Of a stretch of DNA of 64,000 bases, positions 26,121 through 35,466 are shown piece after piece. The position numbers and the translations under genes were made by a program. The notes beneath the pieces are model-generated. The model searched no databases, was not told the DNA's origin, and saw only the letters and a program-made list of their open reading frames with translations. Numbering within the stretch: the stretch's first letter is position 1; every line of letters begins with the position of its first letter. The stretch lies in contig NZ_BBVD01000007.1 of NCBI RefSeq assembly GCF_000964545.1, forward strand, positions 124,001 through 188,000. Direction: 5' to 3'. This DNA is from Comamonas thiooxydans. GTDB lineage: Bacteria; Pseudomonadota; Gammaproteobacteria; Burkholderiales; Burkholderiaceae_C.

Positions 26121-27818
26121 TTACTTCACCATGGGCAGCTTCAGGCCCTGCTTGCGTGCGGTCTCAATGGCCAACTCGTAGCCTGCGTCCGCATGGCGCA
26201 TCACGCCCGAGCCGCAGTCGTTGACCAGCACGCGCGCCAGCCGCGCGGCGGCTTCATCGGTGCCGTCGGCCACGATGACCATGCCGGAGTGCTGCGAGTA
26301 GCCCATGCCCACGCCGCCGCCGTGGTGCAGGCTGACCCAGGTGGCGCCGCCGGCAGTGTTGAGCAGGGCGTTGAGCAGCGGCCAGTCGGAGACGGCATCC
26401 GTGCCGTCCTTCATGGCTTCGGTCTCACGGTTGGGGCTGGCCACGGAGCCGGTATCCAGGTGGTCGCGGCCGATGACGATGGGGGCCTTGAGTTCGCCGT
26501 TCTTGACCATTTCATTGAAGGCCAGGGCCGCCTTGTGGCGCTCGCCCAGACCCAGCCAGCAGATACGTGCGGGCAGGCCCTGGAAGGCGATGCGCTCGCG
26601 CGCCATGTCCAGCCAGCGGTGGGTGTGCTTGTTCTCGGGGAACAGCTCCTTGATCTTGGCGTCGGTCTTGTAGATGTCCTCGGGGTCGCCCGACAGCGCC
26701 ACCCAGCGGAACGGGCCCTTGCCCTCGCAGAACAGCGGACGGATGTAGGCGGGCACGAAACCGGGGAAGTCGAAGGCGTTCTTCACACCCTCGTCGAAGG
26801 CCACCTGACGGATGTTGTTGCCGTAGTCCACCGTGGGGATGCCCATGGCCTGGAAGTCCAGCATGGCCTGCACATGCACGGCGCAGCCCTGGGCCGCGGC
26901 CTTGGTCAGCTTGGCGTGCTGGCTGGGGTCGGCAGCGGCTGCTTCCCACTGTGCCACGGTCCAGCCCACGGGCAGGTAGCCGTTGATCAGGTCGTGGGCC
27001 GAAGTCTGGTCGGTCACGATGTCGGGCTTGGGGCCGCCGGCCTTGGCGCGCTTGACCAGCTCGGGCAGGATTTCAGCGGCATTGCCCAACAGCGCGATGG
27101 AGACCGCCTCACCCTTTTCGGTGTGATGCTTGATCAGGGCCAGCGCGTCGTCGACGTCCTTGGCCTGCTTGTCCACATAGCGGGTGCGCAGACGGAAGTC
27201 GATGCTGGACTGCTTGCATTCGATGTTCAGCGAGCAGGCGCCGGCCAGCGTGGCGGCCAGGGGCTGGGCGCCGCCCATGCCGCCCAGGCCGGCCGTGAGA
27301 ATCCACTTGCCGGTCAGGTCGTTGTTGTAGTGCTGGCGACCGGCTTCGACAAAGGTCTCGAAAGTGCCCTGCACGATGCCCTGGCTGCCGATGTAAATCC
27401 AGCTGCCGGCCGTCATCTGGCCGTACATGAACAGGCCCTTGCGATCCAGCTCGTTGAACTTCTCCCAGGTGGCCCACTTGGGCACCAGGTTGGAGTTGGC
27501 GATCAGCACGCGGGGCGCGCCCGGATGGGTCTTGAACACGCCCACAGGCTTGCCCGACTGGACCAGCAGGGACTCGTCCTCATTGAGTTCCTTGAGGGAC
27601 GCCAGGATCTGGTCGTAGCACTCCCAGTTGCGGGCGGCGCGGCCGATGCCGCCGTAGACCACCAGGGCTTGCGGGTTCTCGGCGACCTCGGGGTCGAGGT
27701 TGTTCTGGATCATGCGGTAGGCCGCTTCGGTCAGCCAGTTCTTGCAGCTGAGCTGGTTGCCGCGAGGGGCGCGGATGACGCGGGTGGGGTCGATGCGCGA
27801 ATCGGTAGGGGTAGTCAT
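26121..27818 (-). CDS. hutU: Urocanate hydratase (HutU)
   Basis: HutU hydrates urocanate to 4-imidazolone-5-propionate using tightly bound NAD+ as electrophile. The 565-residue protein is normal in length and has the NAD-binding GGLGGMGGAQPLAATLAG near residue 180, QGIVQGTFETF, and the conserved GRDHLDTGSVASPNRETE and LHHGGGVGMGYSQH blocks. It lies 42 bp after the NCS1 permease gene and probably shares its promoter. Confidence 0.98.
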   Translation of the reverse strand: MTTPTDSRIDPTRVIRAPRGNQLSCKNWLTEAAYRMIQNNLDPEVAENPQALVVYGGIGRAARNWECYDQILASLKELNEDESLLVQSGKPVGVFKTHPGAPRVLIANSNLVPKWATWEKFNELDRKGLFMYGQMTAGSWIYIGSQGIVQGTFETFVEAGRQHYNNDLTGKWILTAGLGGMGGAQPLAATLAGACSLNIECKQSSIDFRLRTRYVDKQAKDVDDALALIKHHTEKGEAVSIALLGNAAEILPELVKRAKAGGPKPDIVTDQTSAHDLINGYLPVGWTVAQWEAAAADPSQHAKLTKAAAQGCAVHVQAMLDFQAMGIPTVDYGNNIRQVAFDEGVKNAFDFPGFVPAYIRPLFCEGKGPFRWVALSGDPEDIYKTDAKIKELFPENKHTHRWLDMARERIAFQGLPARICWLGLGERHKAALAFNEMVKNGELKAPIVIGRDHLDTGSVASPNRETEAMKDGTDAVSDWPLLNALLNTAGGATWVSLHHGGGVGMGYSQHSGMVIVADGTDEAAARLARVLVNDCGSGVMRHADAGYELAIETARKQGLKLPMVK

Positions 27819-27860
27819 GGCTGCTCCTTTGACAGTAATGGAGAGAATATGGAAAAGGCG

Positions 27861-29330
27861 TTACGGCTCGGCGCGGAAGCGGGTTGCCTCGGCGTAGAAG
27901 TCGGGCTCGACGGCTGGGGCCGGGCTGCACTTGGGATAGATCATGGCCGCAGGCACCTTCATGGACCGCTTGGCCAGTGGGTAGTACACCAGCGATGTCA
28001 CCAGCAGGCTGACGATCCAGGAGATGTCGGCACCGCCCAGCATGGAGGCGAGCGGACCCTTGTACAGCGCCTGGTTCAGGAACGGGATCTGCACCAGGAT
28101 GCCCAGCACATAGCAACCCAGCGCCATGAAGTTGTAGCTGCCATAACGGCCCTGGGGGTCGTATAGCGCGGGAATGTCGACCCGCTCCTTGGACACCAGG
28201 TAGTAGTCCACCAGATTCACCGCGCTCCAGGGCACGAAGACGGCGAGCAGCAGCAGCACGAAGTTCTTGAAGTTGTTCAGGAAGTCGGCGCTGGCCAGCA
28301 AGGCCACCACCAGCGACAGCAGCACGAAGCCGACGATGTAGGCGATGCGCGCGACGGGCGAGATCTGCGTCTTGTTGTTGAAGCCGCTGACCGTGGTCAG
28401 GATGGTCATGAAGCCGCCGTAGGCATTGAGGCAGTTCACCGTGAGCTTGCCCGAGACGATCACCAGGTAGATCACGATGGCGGCCGGACCAGCCAGGTCA
28501 CCGATGAAGCCGACCTGGTTCTTCAGGAACTGGCCCCCCAGCGCGGCGACCAGCACGCCCAGCGTCATGGCGATCTGCGCGCCGATCACGCTGCCCATGA
28601 AGGTGGTGGTGAAGGCCCGCGACGTAGGCGTGTTGGACGGCAGGTAGCGCGAGTAGTCGGCGACGTAGGGCGCGAAGGTCATCTGCCAGCCGGCCGACAG
28701 CGCGATGGTGAGCAGGAAGCTCGCCCAGGTGAAGGGCTTCTGGCCGAAGGCGCTGGCCACGTCGTACTGCATGCCCAGGCGCACGGCCAGGTAGGCAAAG
28801 CCCAGCAGCCCGATCACCGTGGCCACGCGGCCGAGCACGTGGATGAGGCGATAGCCCACCACGGCCACGATGGCGGTCAGCGTGCCGAAGATGATCATGC
28901 CGGTCTGCGGGGCCGAGAAATCGAACATGCGGTTGATGGCTTGGCCCGAGAGAACCGTGCCCGTGGCCGCGAAGCCCAGGTACATGAGGATCACCAGCAG
29001 CAGCGGCAGGGCCGCGCCCTTGACGCCGAACTGCACGCGGCTGGAAATCATCTGGGGCAGGCCCAGGCGCGGGCCCTGGGCCGAATGCAGGGCCATGACG
29101 ATGCCGCCGAGAATGTTGCCGATCAGCAGACCGATGATGGCCGTCATGGCCTCGGCGCCGAACACGATGGCCAGCGCTCCGTCGACAATGGCCGTGATCT
29201 GGCAATTGGCTCCGAACCAGAGGGTGAACTGGCTGGAGGGCGAGCCGTGGCGCTCGCTCTCCGGAACCATGTCTATGGTTCTGGTCTCGATGGCGCCAGA
29301 GGAACCCAGCGTGGCTGTATCAATACTCAT
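27861..29330 (-). CDS. NCS1-family permease of the hut locus (CodB-like)
   Basis: This 489-residue inner-membrane symporter has about 12 spans and belongs to the nucleobase-cation-symport-1 family (FTLWFGANCQI near the start, GGIVMALHSAQGPRLGLPQM, FAPYVADYSRYLP). CodB-like carriers recur in Pseudomonas hut clusters and have been proposed to import urocanate. I chose the ATG at 29330 (MSIDTATLGSS) because CGGAGC lies upstream. The extension to 29384 has none. Its promoter faces hutC across 144 bp containing a HutC-type palindrome. Confidence 0.88.
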   Translation of the reverse strand: MSIDTATLGSSGAIETRTIDMVPESERHGSPSSQFTLWFGANCQITAIVDGALAIVFGAEAMTAIIGLLIGNILGGIVMALHSAQGPRLGLPQMISSRVQFGVKGAALPLLLVILMYLGFAATGTVLSGQAINRMFDFSAPQTGMIIFGTLTAIVAVVGYRLIHVLGRVATVIGLLGFAYLAVRLGMQYDVASAFGQKPFTWASFLLTIALSAGWQMTFAPYVADYSRYLPSNTPTSRAFTTTFMGSVIGAQIAMTLGVLVAALGGQFLKNQVGFIGDLAGPAAIVIYLVIVSGKLTVNCLNAYGGFMTILTTVSGFNNKTQISPVARIAYIVGFVLLSLVVALLASADFLNNFKNFVLLLLAVFVPWSAVNLVDYYLVSKERVDIPALYDPQGRYGSYNFMALGCYVLGILVQIPFLNQALYKGPLASMLGGADISWIVSLLVTSLVYYPLAKRSMKVPAAMIYPKCSPAPAVEPDFYAEATRFRAEP

Positions 29331-29398
29331 GAATTGCTCCGTCAATCCCTCTGGATGTCTCTTATATGTCCGAACAACTTTCATTTATTTTCGCGAAG

Positions 29399-29410
29399 TT
29401 GTATAGACGA
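29399..29410. promoter_or_regulatory. HutC-type operator between the NCS1 permease and hutC
   Basis: TTGTATAGACGA matches the locus element TGTATAGACA at 9 of 10 positions. It lies about 70 bases from both divergent start codons, so one site could control NCS1-hutU and autoregulate hutC. A second possible half-element, ATCTAGACAG, lies near 29452-29461. Confidence 0.6.
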
Positions 29411-29474
29411 ATTTTGTGATTTACTCCCACCCACGTCAATCATCTAGACAGCTTTTCTGATCCACACAAACCCT

Positions 29475-30191
29475 ATGTCGCGAACCGATACCACCGCCGC
29501 CGTACCTGCGTTCCAGCGCATCAAAGACCATGTGCTGCAGCAGATTCAAAGTGGCGTATGGCAGGAAGGCCAGGCCATTCCCAGCGAGGCCGCCCTGGTC
29601 AAGCAGTTCAATGTGGCGCGCATGACCGTCAACCGCGCGCTGCGCGAGCTCAGCGACGAAAAAACACTGATGCGTGTCCAGGGCTCGGGCACTTTCGTGG
29701 CCCAGCAGAAGTACCAGGCCACCCTGGTGGAGCTGCGCAATATCGCCGACGAAATTGGCGCACGCGGCCACCGGCACCGGGGGGAGTTGCAGCGGCTCGA
29801 GCGCTGCAAGGTCGATGCCGCCCTGCTGCGCCAGTTCGAGCTGAGCGCCGCCACCCATCTGTTTCACTCCGTGGTCGTGCACTTCGAGAACGATGTCCCC
29901 ATCCAGATCGAAGACCGCTATGTGAATCCGGCCGTGGCTCCCGACTATCTGAGCCAGGACTTTGCAAGCCAGACGCCCAATGCCTACCTGGTGCGCGTGG
30001 CTCCGCTGCAGGGCGTGAATTTCTCCATCGAAGCGAGCATGCCCACGGCCGAGGTGGCGGAGCTTTTGCGCATGGAGGTCACCGAACCCTGTCTGGTATT
30101 GCGCCGCAGAACCCGCTCCCAGGGCCAGGTGGCCTCGGTTTCGGCACTGTGGCACCCGGCTTCGCGCTACCAGTTCGCCGGCAGTTTCTGA
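29475..30191 (+). CDS. hutC: GntR/HutC-family histidine utilisation repressor, copy 1
   Basis: HutC represses hut genes and is released by urocanate. The 238-residue protein has a winged helix-turn-helix at residues 12-75 (IPSEAALVKQFNVARMTVNR) and a UTRA ligand domain with FHSVVVHFENDVPIQIEDR and VAPDYLSQDF, as in HutC. It is divergent from the NCS1 permease and convergent with hutH. A second HutC-like gene lies at 31912-32679, similar throughout, so the two may share or divide operators. Confidence 0.92.
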   Translation: MSRTDTTAAVPAFQRIKDHVLQQIQSGVWQEGQAIPSEAALVKQFNVARMTVNRALRELSDEKTLMRVQGSGTFVAQQKYQATLVELRNIADEIGARGHRHRGELQRLERCKVDAALLRQFELSAATHLFHSVVVHFENDVPIQIEDRYVNPAVAPDYLSQDFASQTPNAYLVRVAPLQGVNFSIEASMPTAEVAELLRMEVTEPCLVLRRRTRSQGQVASVSALWHPASRYQFAGSF

Positions 30192-30233
30192 CCCGCCGCC
30201 CCGGCAAGCGCAGCCGGAACGCTGCCCCGCAAC

Positions 30234-30252
30234 GGCAAGAACCGCTCTTGCC
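30234..30252. terminator. Hairpin between convergent hutC and hutH
   Basis: GGCAAGA (30234-30240) and TCTTGCC (30246-30252) form a perfect 7-bp stem with a 5-base loop in the 93-bp gap between the two convergent stops. There is no U-tract on either side, so it is at best a weak or bidirectional terminator. Confidence 0.35.
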
Positions 30253-30284
30253 CGATGCTTGCGGCGTGACGGCATGGTGGCGGC

Positions 30285-31844
30285 TCAGACCGCGTTGCTC
30301 GGCAGAATGCTCTGCAACACCTCGGGCCAGGCGGTTTCCAGCGCCCACAGACGCATGATTTCGATATCGGGGGCCAGATAGCGGTCCTTGTCCAGATAGG
30401 GCACCTGACTGCGGATCAGCGCGTACTGCTCCTCGATCAGCGGCGAGCTCTTGAGCCGGCGGTCGAAGTCCATGCCCTGGACTGCGGCCATGGCCTCCAC
30501 GCCCACGATCACGGCCGTGTTCCTGACCATGTCTGCCAGGCGACGCGCGCCATAGGTGGCCATGGAGACATGGTCTTCCTGGTTGGCCGAGGTGGGCAGA
30601 CTGGTCACGCTGCTGGGATGGGCCAGGCACTGGTTCTCGGCCGCCAGGGCAGCCGCCGTGACCTGGGCGATCATGAAGCCCGAGTTGACGCCGCTGTCCT
30701 CGATCAGAAAGGCCGGTAGGCGCGATAGTCCGGTGTCCAGCAGCAAGGCCATGCGACGCTCGGAGATGGCGCCGATTTCAGCGATCGCCAAGGCCATGAT
30801 GTCGGCGGCGAAAGCCACGGGTTCGGCATGAAAGTTACCGCCCGAAATCACGTCGCCGTTATCGAACACCAGCGGATTGTCCGAGGCTGCATTGGCTTCG
30901 ATGACCAGCACGCGCGCGGCATGGCTGAGATTGTCCAGGCAGGCGCCCATGACCTGCGGCACGCAGCGGATGGAATAGGGGTCCTGCACGCGCCCGCAAT
31001 TGGGGTGCGAGGGGTCGATGGCGCTGCCGTCCAGCAGCGAGCGCACGGCAGCCGCCACGGCGATCTGTCCCTGCTGGCCGCGTGCCGCGTGGATGCGCGC
31101 ATCGAAGGGCTTGATGGAGCCCTGTATGGCTTCCAGCGTCAGGCAACCTGCGACCAGTCCTGCGGCCAGCACGCTTTCGGCCTGGAACAGACCCGCAAGC
31201 GCCAGCGAGGTGGAGACCTGGGTTCCATTGAGCAGTGCCAGCCCTTCCTTGGGGCCGAGCACAAAGGGCTCCAGGCCGATATGCTGCATGGCCTCACGGC
31301 CGGAAACGAGCTTGCCGCCCACCTTGGCCTGCCCCTCGCCGATCAGCACGCAGGCCAGGTGCGACAGAGGCGCCAGATCGCCCGAAGCCCCTACCGACCC
31401 CTTGGAGGGAATCACGGGCAGGACATCGGCATTGGCCAGGGCCAGCAGCGCGTCCACCAACGCCGTGCGGGCTCCCGAATGCCCGCGGGCCAGACTCACG
31501 GCCTTGGTGGCCAGAACCAGACGCACCACATGATCCGGCAGCGGCTCGCCCGTGCCGACACTGTGCGAAAGCACCAGATTGCGCTGCAGCTCGGCCAGAC
31601 GCTCATGGGCGATCTTGGTCGAAGCCAGCTTGCCGAAACCGGTATTGATGCCGTAGACCACCTGGTCTTCATCGACGATGTGCTGCACATGCGCCTCGGC
31701 CTTGCGCATGGCCGCATAGGCGGCCTGCGCCATGCTGAGCTGCACGCCGCCGTCCTGAATGCGGCGCAGCTGAGCCAGCGTGAGTTCGCCGGGATGCAGT
31801 TCCAGTTCGGAGTTCGAGAGCTCTTGGGTGGTGGTCGTGTTCAT
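30285..31844 (-). CDS. hutH: Histidine ammonia-lyase (HutH)
   Basis: HutH deaminates L-histidine to urocanate and commits it to degradation. The 519-residue enzyme has the MIO-forming triad A153-S154-G155 in GSVGASGDLAPL, the catalytic Tyr in YGINTGFG (residue 64 region), and ENQCLAHPSSVTSLPTSANQEDHVS typical segments near the C-terminus. The start at 31844 has a weak AGG just upstream, and a perfect HutC-type palindrome ends 8 bases before the ATG, so repressor binding would occlude the translation initiation region of the DNA. Confidence 0.97.
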   Translation of the reverse strand: MNTTTTQELSNSELELHPGELTLAQLRRIQDGGVQLSMAQAAYAAMRKAEAHVQHIVDEDQVVYGINTGFGKLASTKIAHERLAELQRNLVLSHSVGTGEPLPDHVVRLVLATKAVSLARGHSGARTALVDALLALANADVLPVIPSKGSVGASGDLAPLSHLACVLIGEGQAKVGGKLVSGREAMQHIGLEPFVLGPKEGLALLNGTQVSTSLALAGLFQAESVLAAGLVAGCLTLEAIQGSIKPFDARIHAARGQQGQIAVAAAVRSLLDGSAIDPSHPNCGRVQDPYSIRCVPQVMGACLDNLSHAARVLVIEANAASDNPLVFDNGDVISGGNFHAEPVAFAADIMALAIAEIGAISERRMALLLDTGLSRLPAFLIEDSGVNSGFMIAQVTAAALAAENQCLAHPSSVTSLPTSANQEDHVSMATYGARRLADMVRNTAVIVGVEAMAAVQGMDFDRRLKSSPLIEEQYALIRSQVPYLDKDRYLAPDIEIMRLWALETAWPEVLQSILPSNAV

Positions 31845-31852
31845 GGCTATAC

Positions 31853-31864
31853 CTGTCTATACAG
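31853..31864. promoter_or_regulatory. HutC-type operator before hutH
   Basis: CTGTCTATACAG is an inverted repeat whose opposite strand reads CTGTATAGACAG, an exact TGTATAGACA core. It lies 9-20 bases before the hutH start, overlapping the expected leader. Transcription must start further upstream, within 31865-31911 or in the ABC-hutC2 operon. Confidence 0.75.
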
Positions 31865-31911
31865 TCAAGAGAAACAAAAACGTACTGAGGGATTCAAGGG
31901 CCTGGCCGGGA

Positions 31912-32679
31912 TCAGCCGCCGTGCACTGAATCGGTTCGGAAACGGCTACCGAGTCGGTAGCGCATGCCCGGATGCACGCAATGCACCCAGGTGATAGGGA
32001 CGCCGCGCAGCCAGGTACGACGCGTGAGCATCAGGCAAGGCTGGTCGAGAGCCATCTGCAGCAGCCGGGCCTGCTCGGCCGTAGGCAAGATCGCATCGAC
32101 CACATGCTCGATCTGGTCGTACTGCACATTGCGCACCAGATAGACCGAGGGTTGCACGGCAGAGAAATCCTGGTCCATGAAGTCGGGGACCAGGCGGGGG
32201 TTCACATAGCGGTCTTCGATCTGGACCGGCAGCTCGTTTTCGAAGTGCACGCCGTGCAGGTGAAAGACCGAGGCGCCAACCGCCAGGTCCAGCGCCGCAG
32301 CGACCTCGGGCGAGGCGGACTCGCGGCGCATGTCGAGCAGCTCGAAGCGATGGTCATGCCCGCGCTGGGTGATCTCTTCACCGATATTGGCGATGCGCAG
32401 CAGGGTCGATTGCGGCTTTTCCTCGGCCACGAAGGAGCCGACACCGGCCACACGCACGATCACGCCCTGCTCGGCCAGCTCGCGCAGCGCACGGTTCACC
32501 GTCATGCGCGCCACGCCGAACTCGTTCACCAGTTCCTGCTCGGAAGGTACGCGCGCACCGGCGGCCAGCGATCCGTCGCCGATCTTGCGCAGCACATGGT
32601 CCTTGACCTGCTGGTACAGCGCGAGCGGCATCTGGGCGGCAGGAGCCGGTTTGCGCTGTGCAGGGTCTCGGACATTCAT
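31912..32679 (-). CDS. hutC: GntR/HutC-family repressor, copy 2
   Basis: The 255-residue product has the winged helix-turn-helix (VPSEQELVNEFGVARMTVNR) at about residues 25-90 and a UTRA domain with FHLHGVHFENELPVQIEDR and VPDFMDQDF. It is close in layout to copy 1. It follows the ABC ATPase by 10 bp and precedes hutH by 67 bp, so it is probably co-transcribed with the importer and could be autoregulated through the two palindromes upstream of the binding-protein gene. Which copy answers to urocanate is unknown. Confidence 0.9.
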   Translation of the reverse strand: MNVRDPAQRKPAPAAQMPLALYQQVKDHVLRKIGDGSLAAGARVPSEQELVNEFGVARMTVNRALRELAEQGVIVRVAGVGSFVAEEKPQSTLLRIANIGEEITQRGHDHRFELLDMRRESASPEVAAALDLAVGASVFHLHGVHFENELPVQIEDRYVNPRLVPDFMDQDFSAVQPSVYLVRNVQYDQIEHVVDAILPTAEQARLLQMALDQPCLMLTRRTWLRGVPITWVHCVHPGMRYRLGSRFRTDSVHGG

Positions 32680-32689
32680 GATGCAGGCC

Positions 32690-33469
32690 TCAGTGAGCAG
32701 CCGCAGCCAGTGACTCGGCGCGAATCTCTTCCGTCAACCGGGCCTTGAGCTCCATGAACTCGGGCGAGGTCTTGACGGTGTAGTGGCGCGGGTGCGGCAG
32801 ATGGACCGGAATGTCTGCCTTGATGCGGCCCGGACGCGCGCTGAACACGGCCACGCGATTGGCCATGAAGATGGCTTCATCGATATCGTGGGTCACGAAC
32901 ATCACCGTCTTGCGCTCGGCCTCCCAGATGCCCAGCAGCAATTCCTGCATCAGAACCCGGGTCTGGTTGTCCAGCGCACCGAAGGGCTCGTCCATGAGCA
33001 GGATCTTGGGATCGTTGGCCAGCGCACGCGCGATCGCCGTGCGTTGCTGCATGCCTCCAGACAGCTGCTTGGGATAGTGATTCTCAAACCCGCGCAAACC
33101 CACCTTGGCAATGAAGTAGTCGCTGCGCTCTTTCTGAATGGCTTCGCTCACGCCTTTCTCGCGCAGCCCGAAGCGGATGTTCTGCGCCACGGTCAGCCAG
33201 GGGAACAAGGTGTAGCTTTGGAACACCATGCCGCGGTCGGCGCCAGGCTCCTGCACCAGTTTCCCGTCCAGCAGCACCTGCCCTGTCGTCGGGAAGTCCA
33301 GACCCGCAACAATGCGCAGCATCGTCGATTTGCCGCAGCCCGAGGGGCCGAGAATGGTCACGAAATCGTTCTCCCGGACCTCGAAATCCACCGGCAGCAA
33401 GGCCTGGGTGCTGACGCCTTTGTGGCTGGTGAAGGTGCGCGAAACGCCTTGAATGGACAGCTGGTTCAT
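32690..33469 (-). CDS. ABC importer ATPase (TauB/SsuB/NrtD type)
   Basis: This 259-residue nucleotide-binding subunit has Walker A GPSGCGKST near residue 42, signature LSGGMQQR, Walker B ILLMDEPFGALD and the switch His in VTHDIDEA. I chose the ATG at 33469 because it overlaps the permease stop as TGATG. Another in-frame ATG 15 bases upstream lies inside the permease gene. With the permease and binding protein it makes a complete importer of the taurine/sulfonate/nitrate class, embedded in the hut region. Confidence 0.92.
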   Translation of the reverse strand: MNQLSIQGVSRTFTSHKGVSTQALLPVDFEVRENDFVTILGPSGCGKSTMLRIVAGLDFPTTGQVLLDGKLVQEPGADRGMVFQSYTLFPWLTVAQNIRFGLREKGVSEAIQKERSDYFIAKVGLRGFENHYPKQLSGGMQQRTAIARALANDPKILLMDEPFGALDNQTRVLMQELLLGIWEAERKTVMFVTHDIDEAIFMANRVAVFSARPGRIKADIPVHLPHPRHYTVKTSPEFMELKARLTEEIRAESLAAAAH

Positions 33470-34332
33470 CACAGGGAACTCCATTCGAACATGCGACGGT
33501 TGACGGTTTTGAAGATGAAATCCGACACCAGACCGATGAGCCCGATGATGATGATGCCGAAGATGATCTGTCCGGTATTGAGCAGCGCCTGGCTGTCGGT
33601 GATCATGTGCCCGATGCCCGAGGACGAGCCGATCAGCTCGGCGACGATCACGTAGGTCCAGGCCCAGCCCAGCACCAGGCGCAGGGTTTCCGCGATGCCC
33701 GGGGCGGCACCGGGAATCAGCACCCGCTTGACGATGCCGGTATTGCTGGCGCCCAGTGTGTAGGCGGCCTCCACCAGGTCCTTGCGCGCACCGCCCACGG
33801 TCACGGCCACCATGAGGGTGATCTGGAACACCGAGCCGATGAAGATGACCAGCAGCTTCTGGGCTTCGCCCACGCCGGCCCAGAGAATCAGCAGCGGGAT
33901 GAAGGCCGAGGCGGGCAGGTAGCGGCAGAACGAGACAAAGGGCTCGAAGAACGCCTCCACGGGCTTCCAGGCCCCCATGGCAATGCCCAGCGGCACGGCC
34001 ACGACGCTGGCCAATATGAAGCCCCCCATGACGCGCCATACGGTCATGCCGATGTCATGATGAAAGTCGAACTCCGTGAACAGCAAAATGCCTTCGCGCA
34101 GCATCGTCAGCGGGCTGGCGAGAAAGGTCGGCGAGACCAGTCCGCCAAAGGTGACGGCCGACCAGATCAGCAGGAACAGCACGAAGAAGCCCGTGCCGAG
34201 CAGCCATTTGGCCTTGGGGCTGACAGGCTCCAGAGGGGCCATGTAGCGCCGGCGAGCCGGCCTCACGGAAGGCGATGCCACCTGAACCGATGCGGGTGAT
34301 GCAGACTTGATAGAAGGTGATACCGCTTCCAT
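33469..34332 (-). CDS. ABC importer permease (TauC/SsuC type)
   Basis: This 287-residue membrane subunit has about six spans after a 45-residue cytoplasmic N-terminus. The coupling-helix EAA motif is visible as EAAYTLGASNTGIVKRVLIPGAAPGI-type sequence at about residues 195-215. I chose the ATG at 34332, with AAGAGG 6 bases upstream, over the nearby TTG at 34338. It lies 17 bp after the binding-protein gene and overlaps the ATPase start. Confidence 0.91.
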   Translation of the reverse strand: MEAVSPSIKSASPASVQVASPSVRPARRRYMAPLEPVSPKAKWLLGTGFFVLFLLIWSAVTFGGLVSPTFLASPLTMLREGILLFTEFDFHHDIGMTVWRVMGGFILASVVAVPLGIAMGAWKPVEAFFEPFVSFCRYLPASAFIPLLILWAGVGEAQKLLVIFIGSVFQITLMVAVTVGGARKDLVEAAYTLGASNTGIVKRVLIPGAAPGIAETLRLVLGWAWTYVIVAELIGSSSGIGHMITDSQALLNTGQIIFGIIIIGLIGLVSDFIFKTVNRRMFEWSSL

Positions 34333-34349
34333 GTGCAACCTCTTTGCGC

Positions 34350-35318
34350 TTACTTGATGAAGCTGGCGTCGTACATGACGCCGTAGTTCTCAGGAATGCT
34401 GCGAATCACGCCGGCCTCCTTGAGGATGGCAGCAGACTCCTTCATGAAAGGCAGCAGGTCGCTGGCAAAGAATTTCTGATTGGCCTCCTTGTCCGACCAT
34501 TTCAGAAAGGCTGCCGACTTGCCGAACTGCTCGCCGCTTTGCTTGACGGCCGCGCCCATGATTTCGTAGCTCTTTTCCTTGTCGGAATTGATCATGGCGA
34601 TGGCATCGAAATAGGACTGGGTCAGCGCCTTGGCGGCTGCCGTGTTGGCCTTGAGCCACTTGGGATCACAGCCCACGGTATCCATCACCATCGGGTAGTC
34701 GATGGTGGTGGCCAGAATCTTGCCTGCGCTAGGGTTGGCGCGCACCGTGGACAGGTAGGGCTCATAGGTCATGGCCGCATCGTTCTGACCGGAGACAAAG
34801 GCCTGTGCCGCAGGCTGGGGCTCCAGCGACACGGTCTTGATGTCCTTCATGGTCATGCCGTTCTTGTTCAGCATCCAGGCCAGCCCGAAGTAGGGAGCCG
34901 TACCCGGCGCGCTGACGGCGACGGTCTTGCCTTTCAGATCGGCAAAGTTCTTGACGTCGTTGCGCACGGCAATGCCGTCCGCTCCAAAGGACTTGTCCAT
35001 CTGGAAGATCTGCACGATCGGCACACCATTGGTGTTCCAGGCCACATGCGTCTCCACGGTGGTGGCGGCGCATTGCACGGCCCCCGAGGCCAGCGCCAGA
35101 TGCCGGTCCTTCTGGGGAATCATCTTGATTTCGACATTGAGGCCGTTCTTCTTAAAGATCCCGGCCTTGTCCGCGAGCGTCAGCGGCGCAAAGCCTGTCC
35201 ATCCCGACATGCCCAGGACGATCTTGGTCTCCTGAGCCGCTGCATGTTGTGCAGCAGACACTAGAACGGTTGCGGCTAATGCCAGTTGCCAGATTGGAAC
35301 GCGACGTGTCGATTTCAT
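34350..35318 (-). CDS. ABC importer periplasmic binding protein (NMT1/SsuA-like)
   Basis: This 322-residue solute-binding protein has a cleavable signal (ATVLVSAAQHAAAQ) and the NMT1/THI5-SsuA fold: GWTGFAPLTLADKAGIFKKN, LASGAVQCAATTVET, DLKGKTVAVSAPGTAPYFGL. GAGGAGAG precedes the ATG at 35318. Binding proteins of this class take sulfonates, nitrate, pyrimidines or aromatic acids. Two HutC-type palindromes upstream and hutC/hutH downstream argue for an imidazole substrate such as histidine, urocanate or imidazolepropionate. That is inference. Confidence 0.9.
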   Translation of the reverse strand: MKSTRRVPIWQLALAATVLVSAAQHAAAQETKIVLGMSGWTGFAPLTLADKAGIFKKNGLNVEIKMIPQKDRHLALASGAVQCAATTVETHVAWNTNGVPIVQIFQMDKSFGADGIAVRNDVKNFADLKGKTVAVSAPGTAPYFGLAWMLNKNGMTMKDIKTVSLEPQPAAQAFVSGQNDAAMTYEPYLSTVRANPSAGKILATTIDYPMVMDTVGCDPKWLKANTAAAKALTQSYFDAIAMINSDKEKSYEIMGAAVKQSGEQFGKSAAFLKWSDKEANQKFFASDLLPFMKESAAILKEAGVIRSIPENYGVMYDASFIK

Positions 35319-35420
35319 GGGACTCTCCTCGGTCGATGCCAAAGCAGTTCGGTTGTTGATGCGGACTTCAAGCCTTGCACGACAGTGCAGACAGCGAAGT
35401 TTGCGATTGCTGATTGAACA

Positions 35421-35432
35421 TGTATATACAGG
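35421..35432. promoter_or_regulatory. HutC-type operator 1 before the ABC importer
   Basis: ATGTATATACAG contains TGTATATACA (35422-35431), a perfect 10-bp palindrome, about 100 bases before the binding-protein start. It pairs with the site at 35467-35478, 46 bp away centre to centre. Confidence 0.7.
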
Positions 35433-35466
35433 CTTACCCGAGCGCCATAGTTACCGTATTTCCCAG

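Noticed and set aside
26067..28166. A 699-codon open frame antisense to hutU
   Set aside because: hutU is unmistakable on the other strand, and the antisense product is a His/Val/Gln-rich shadow.
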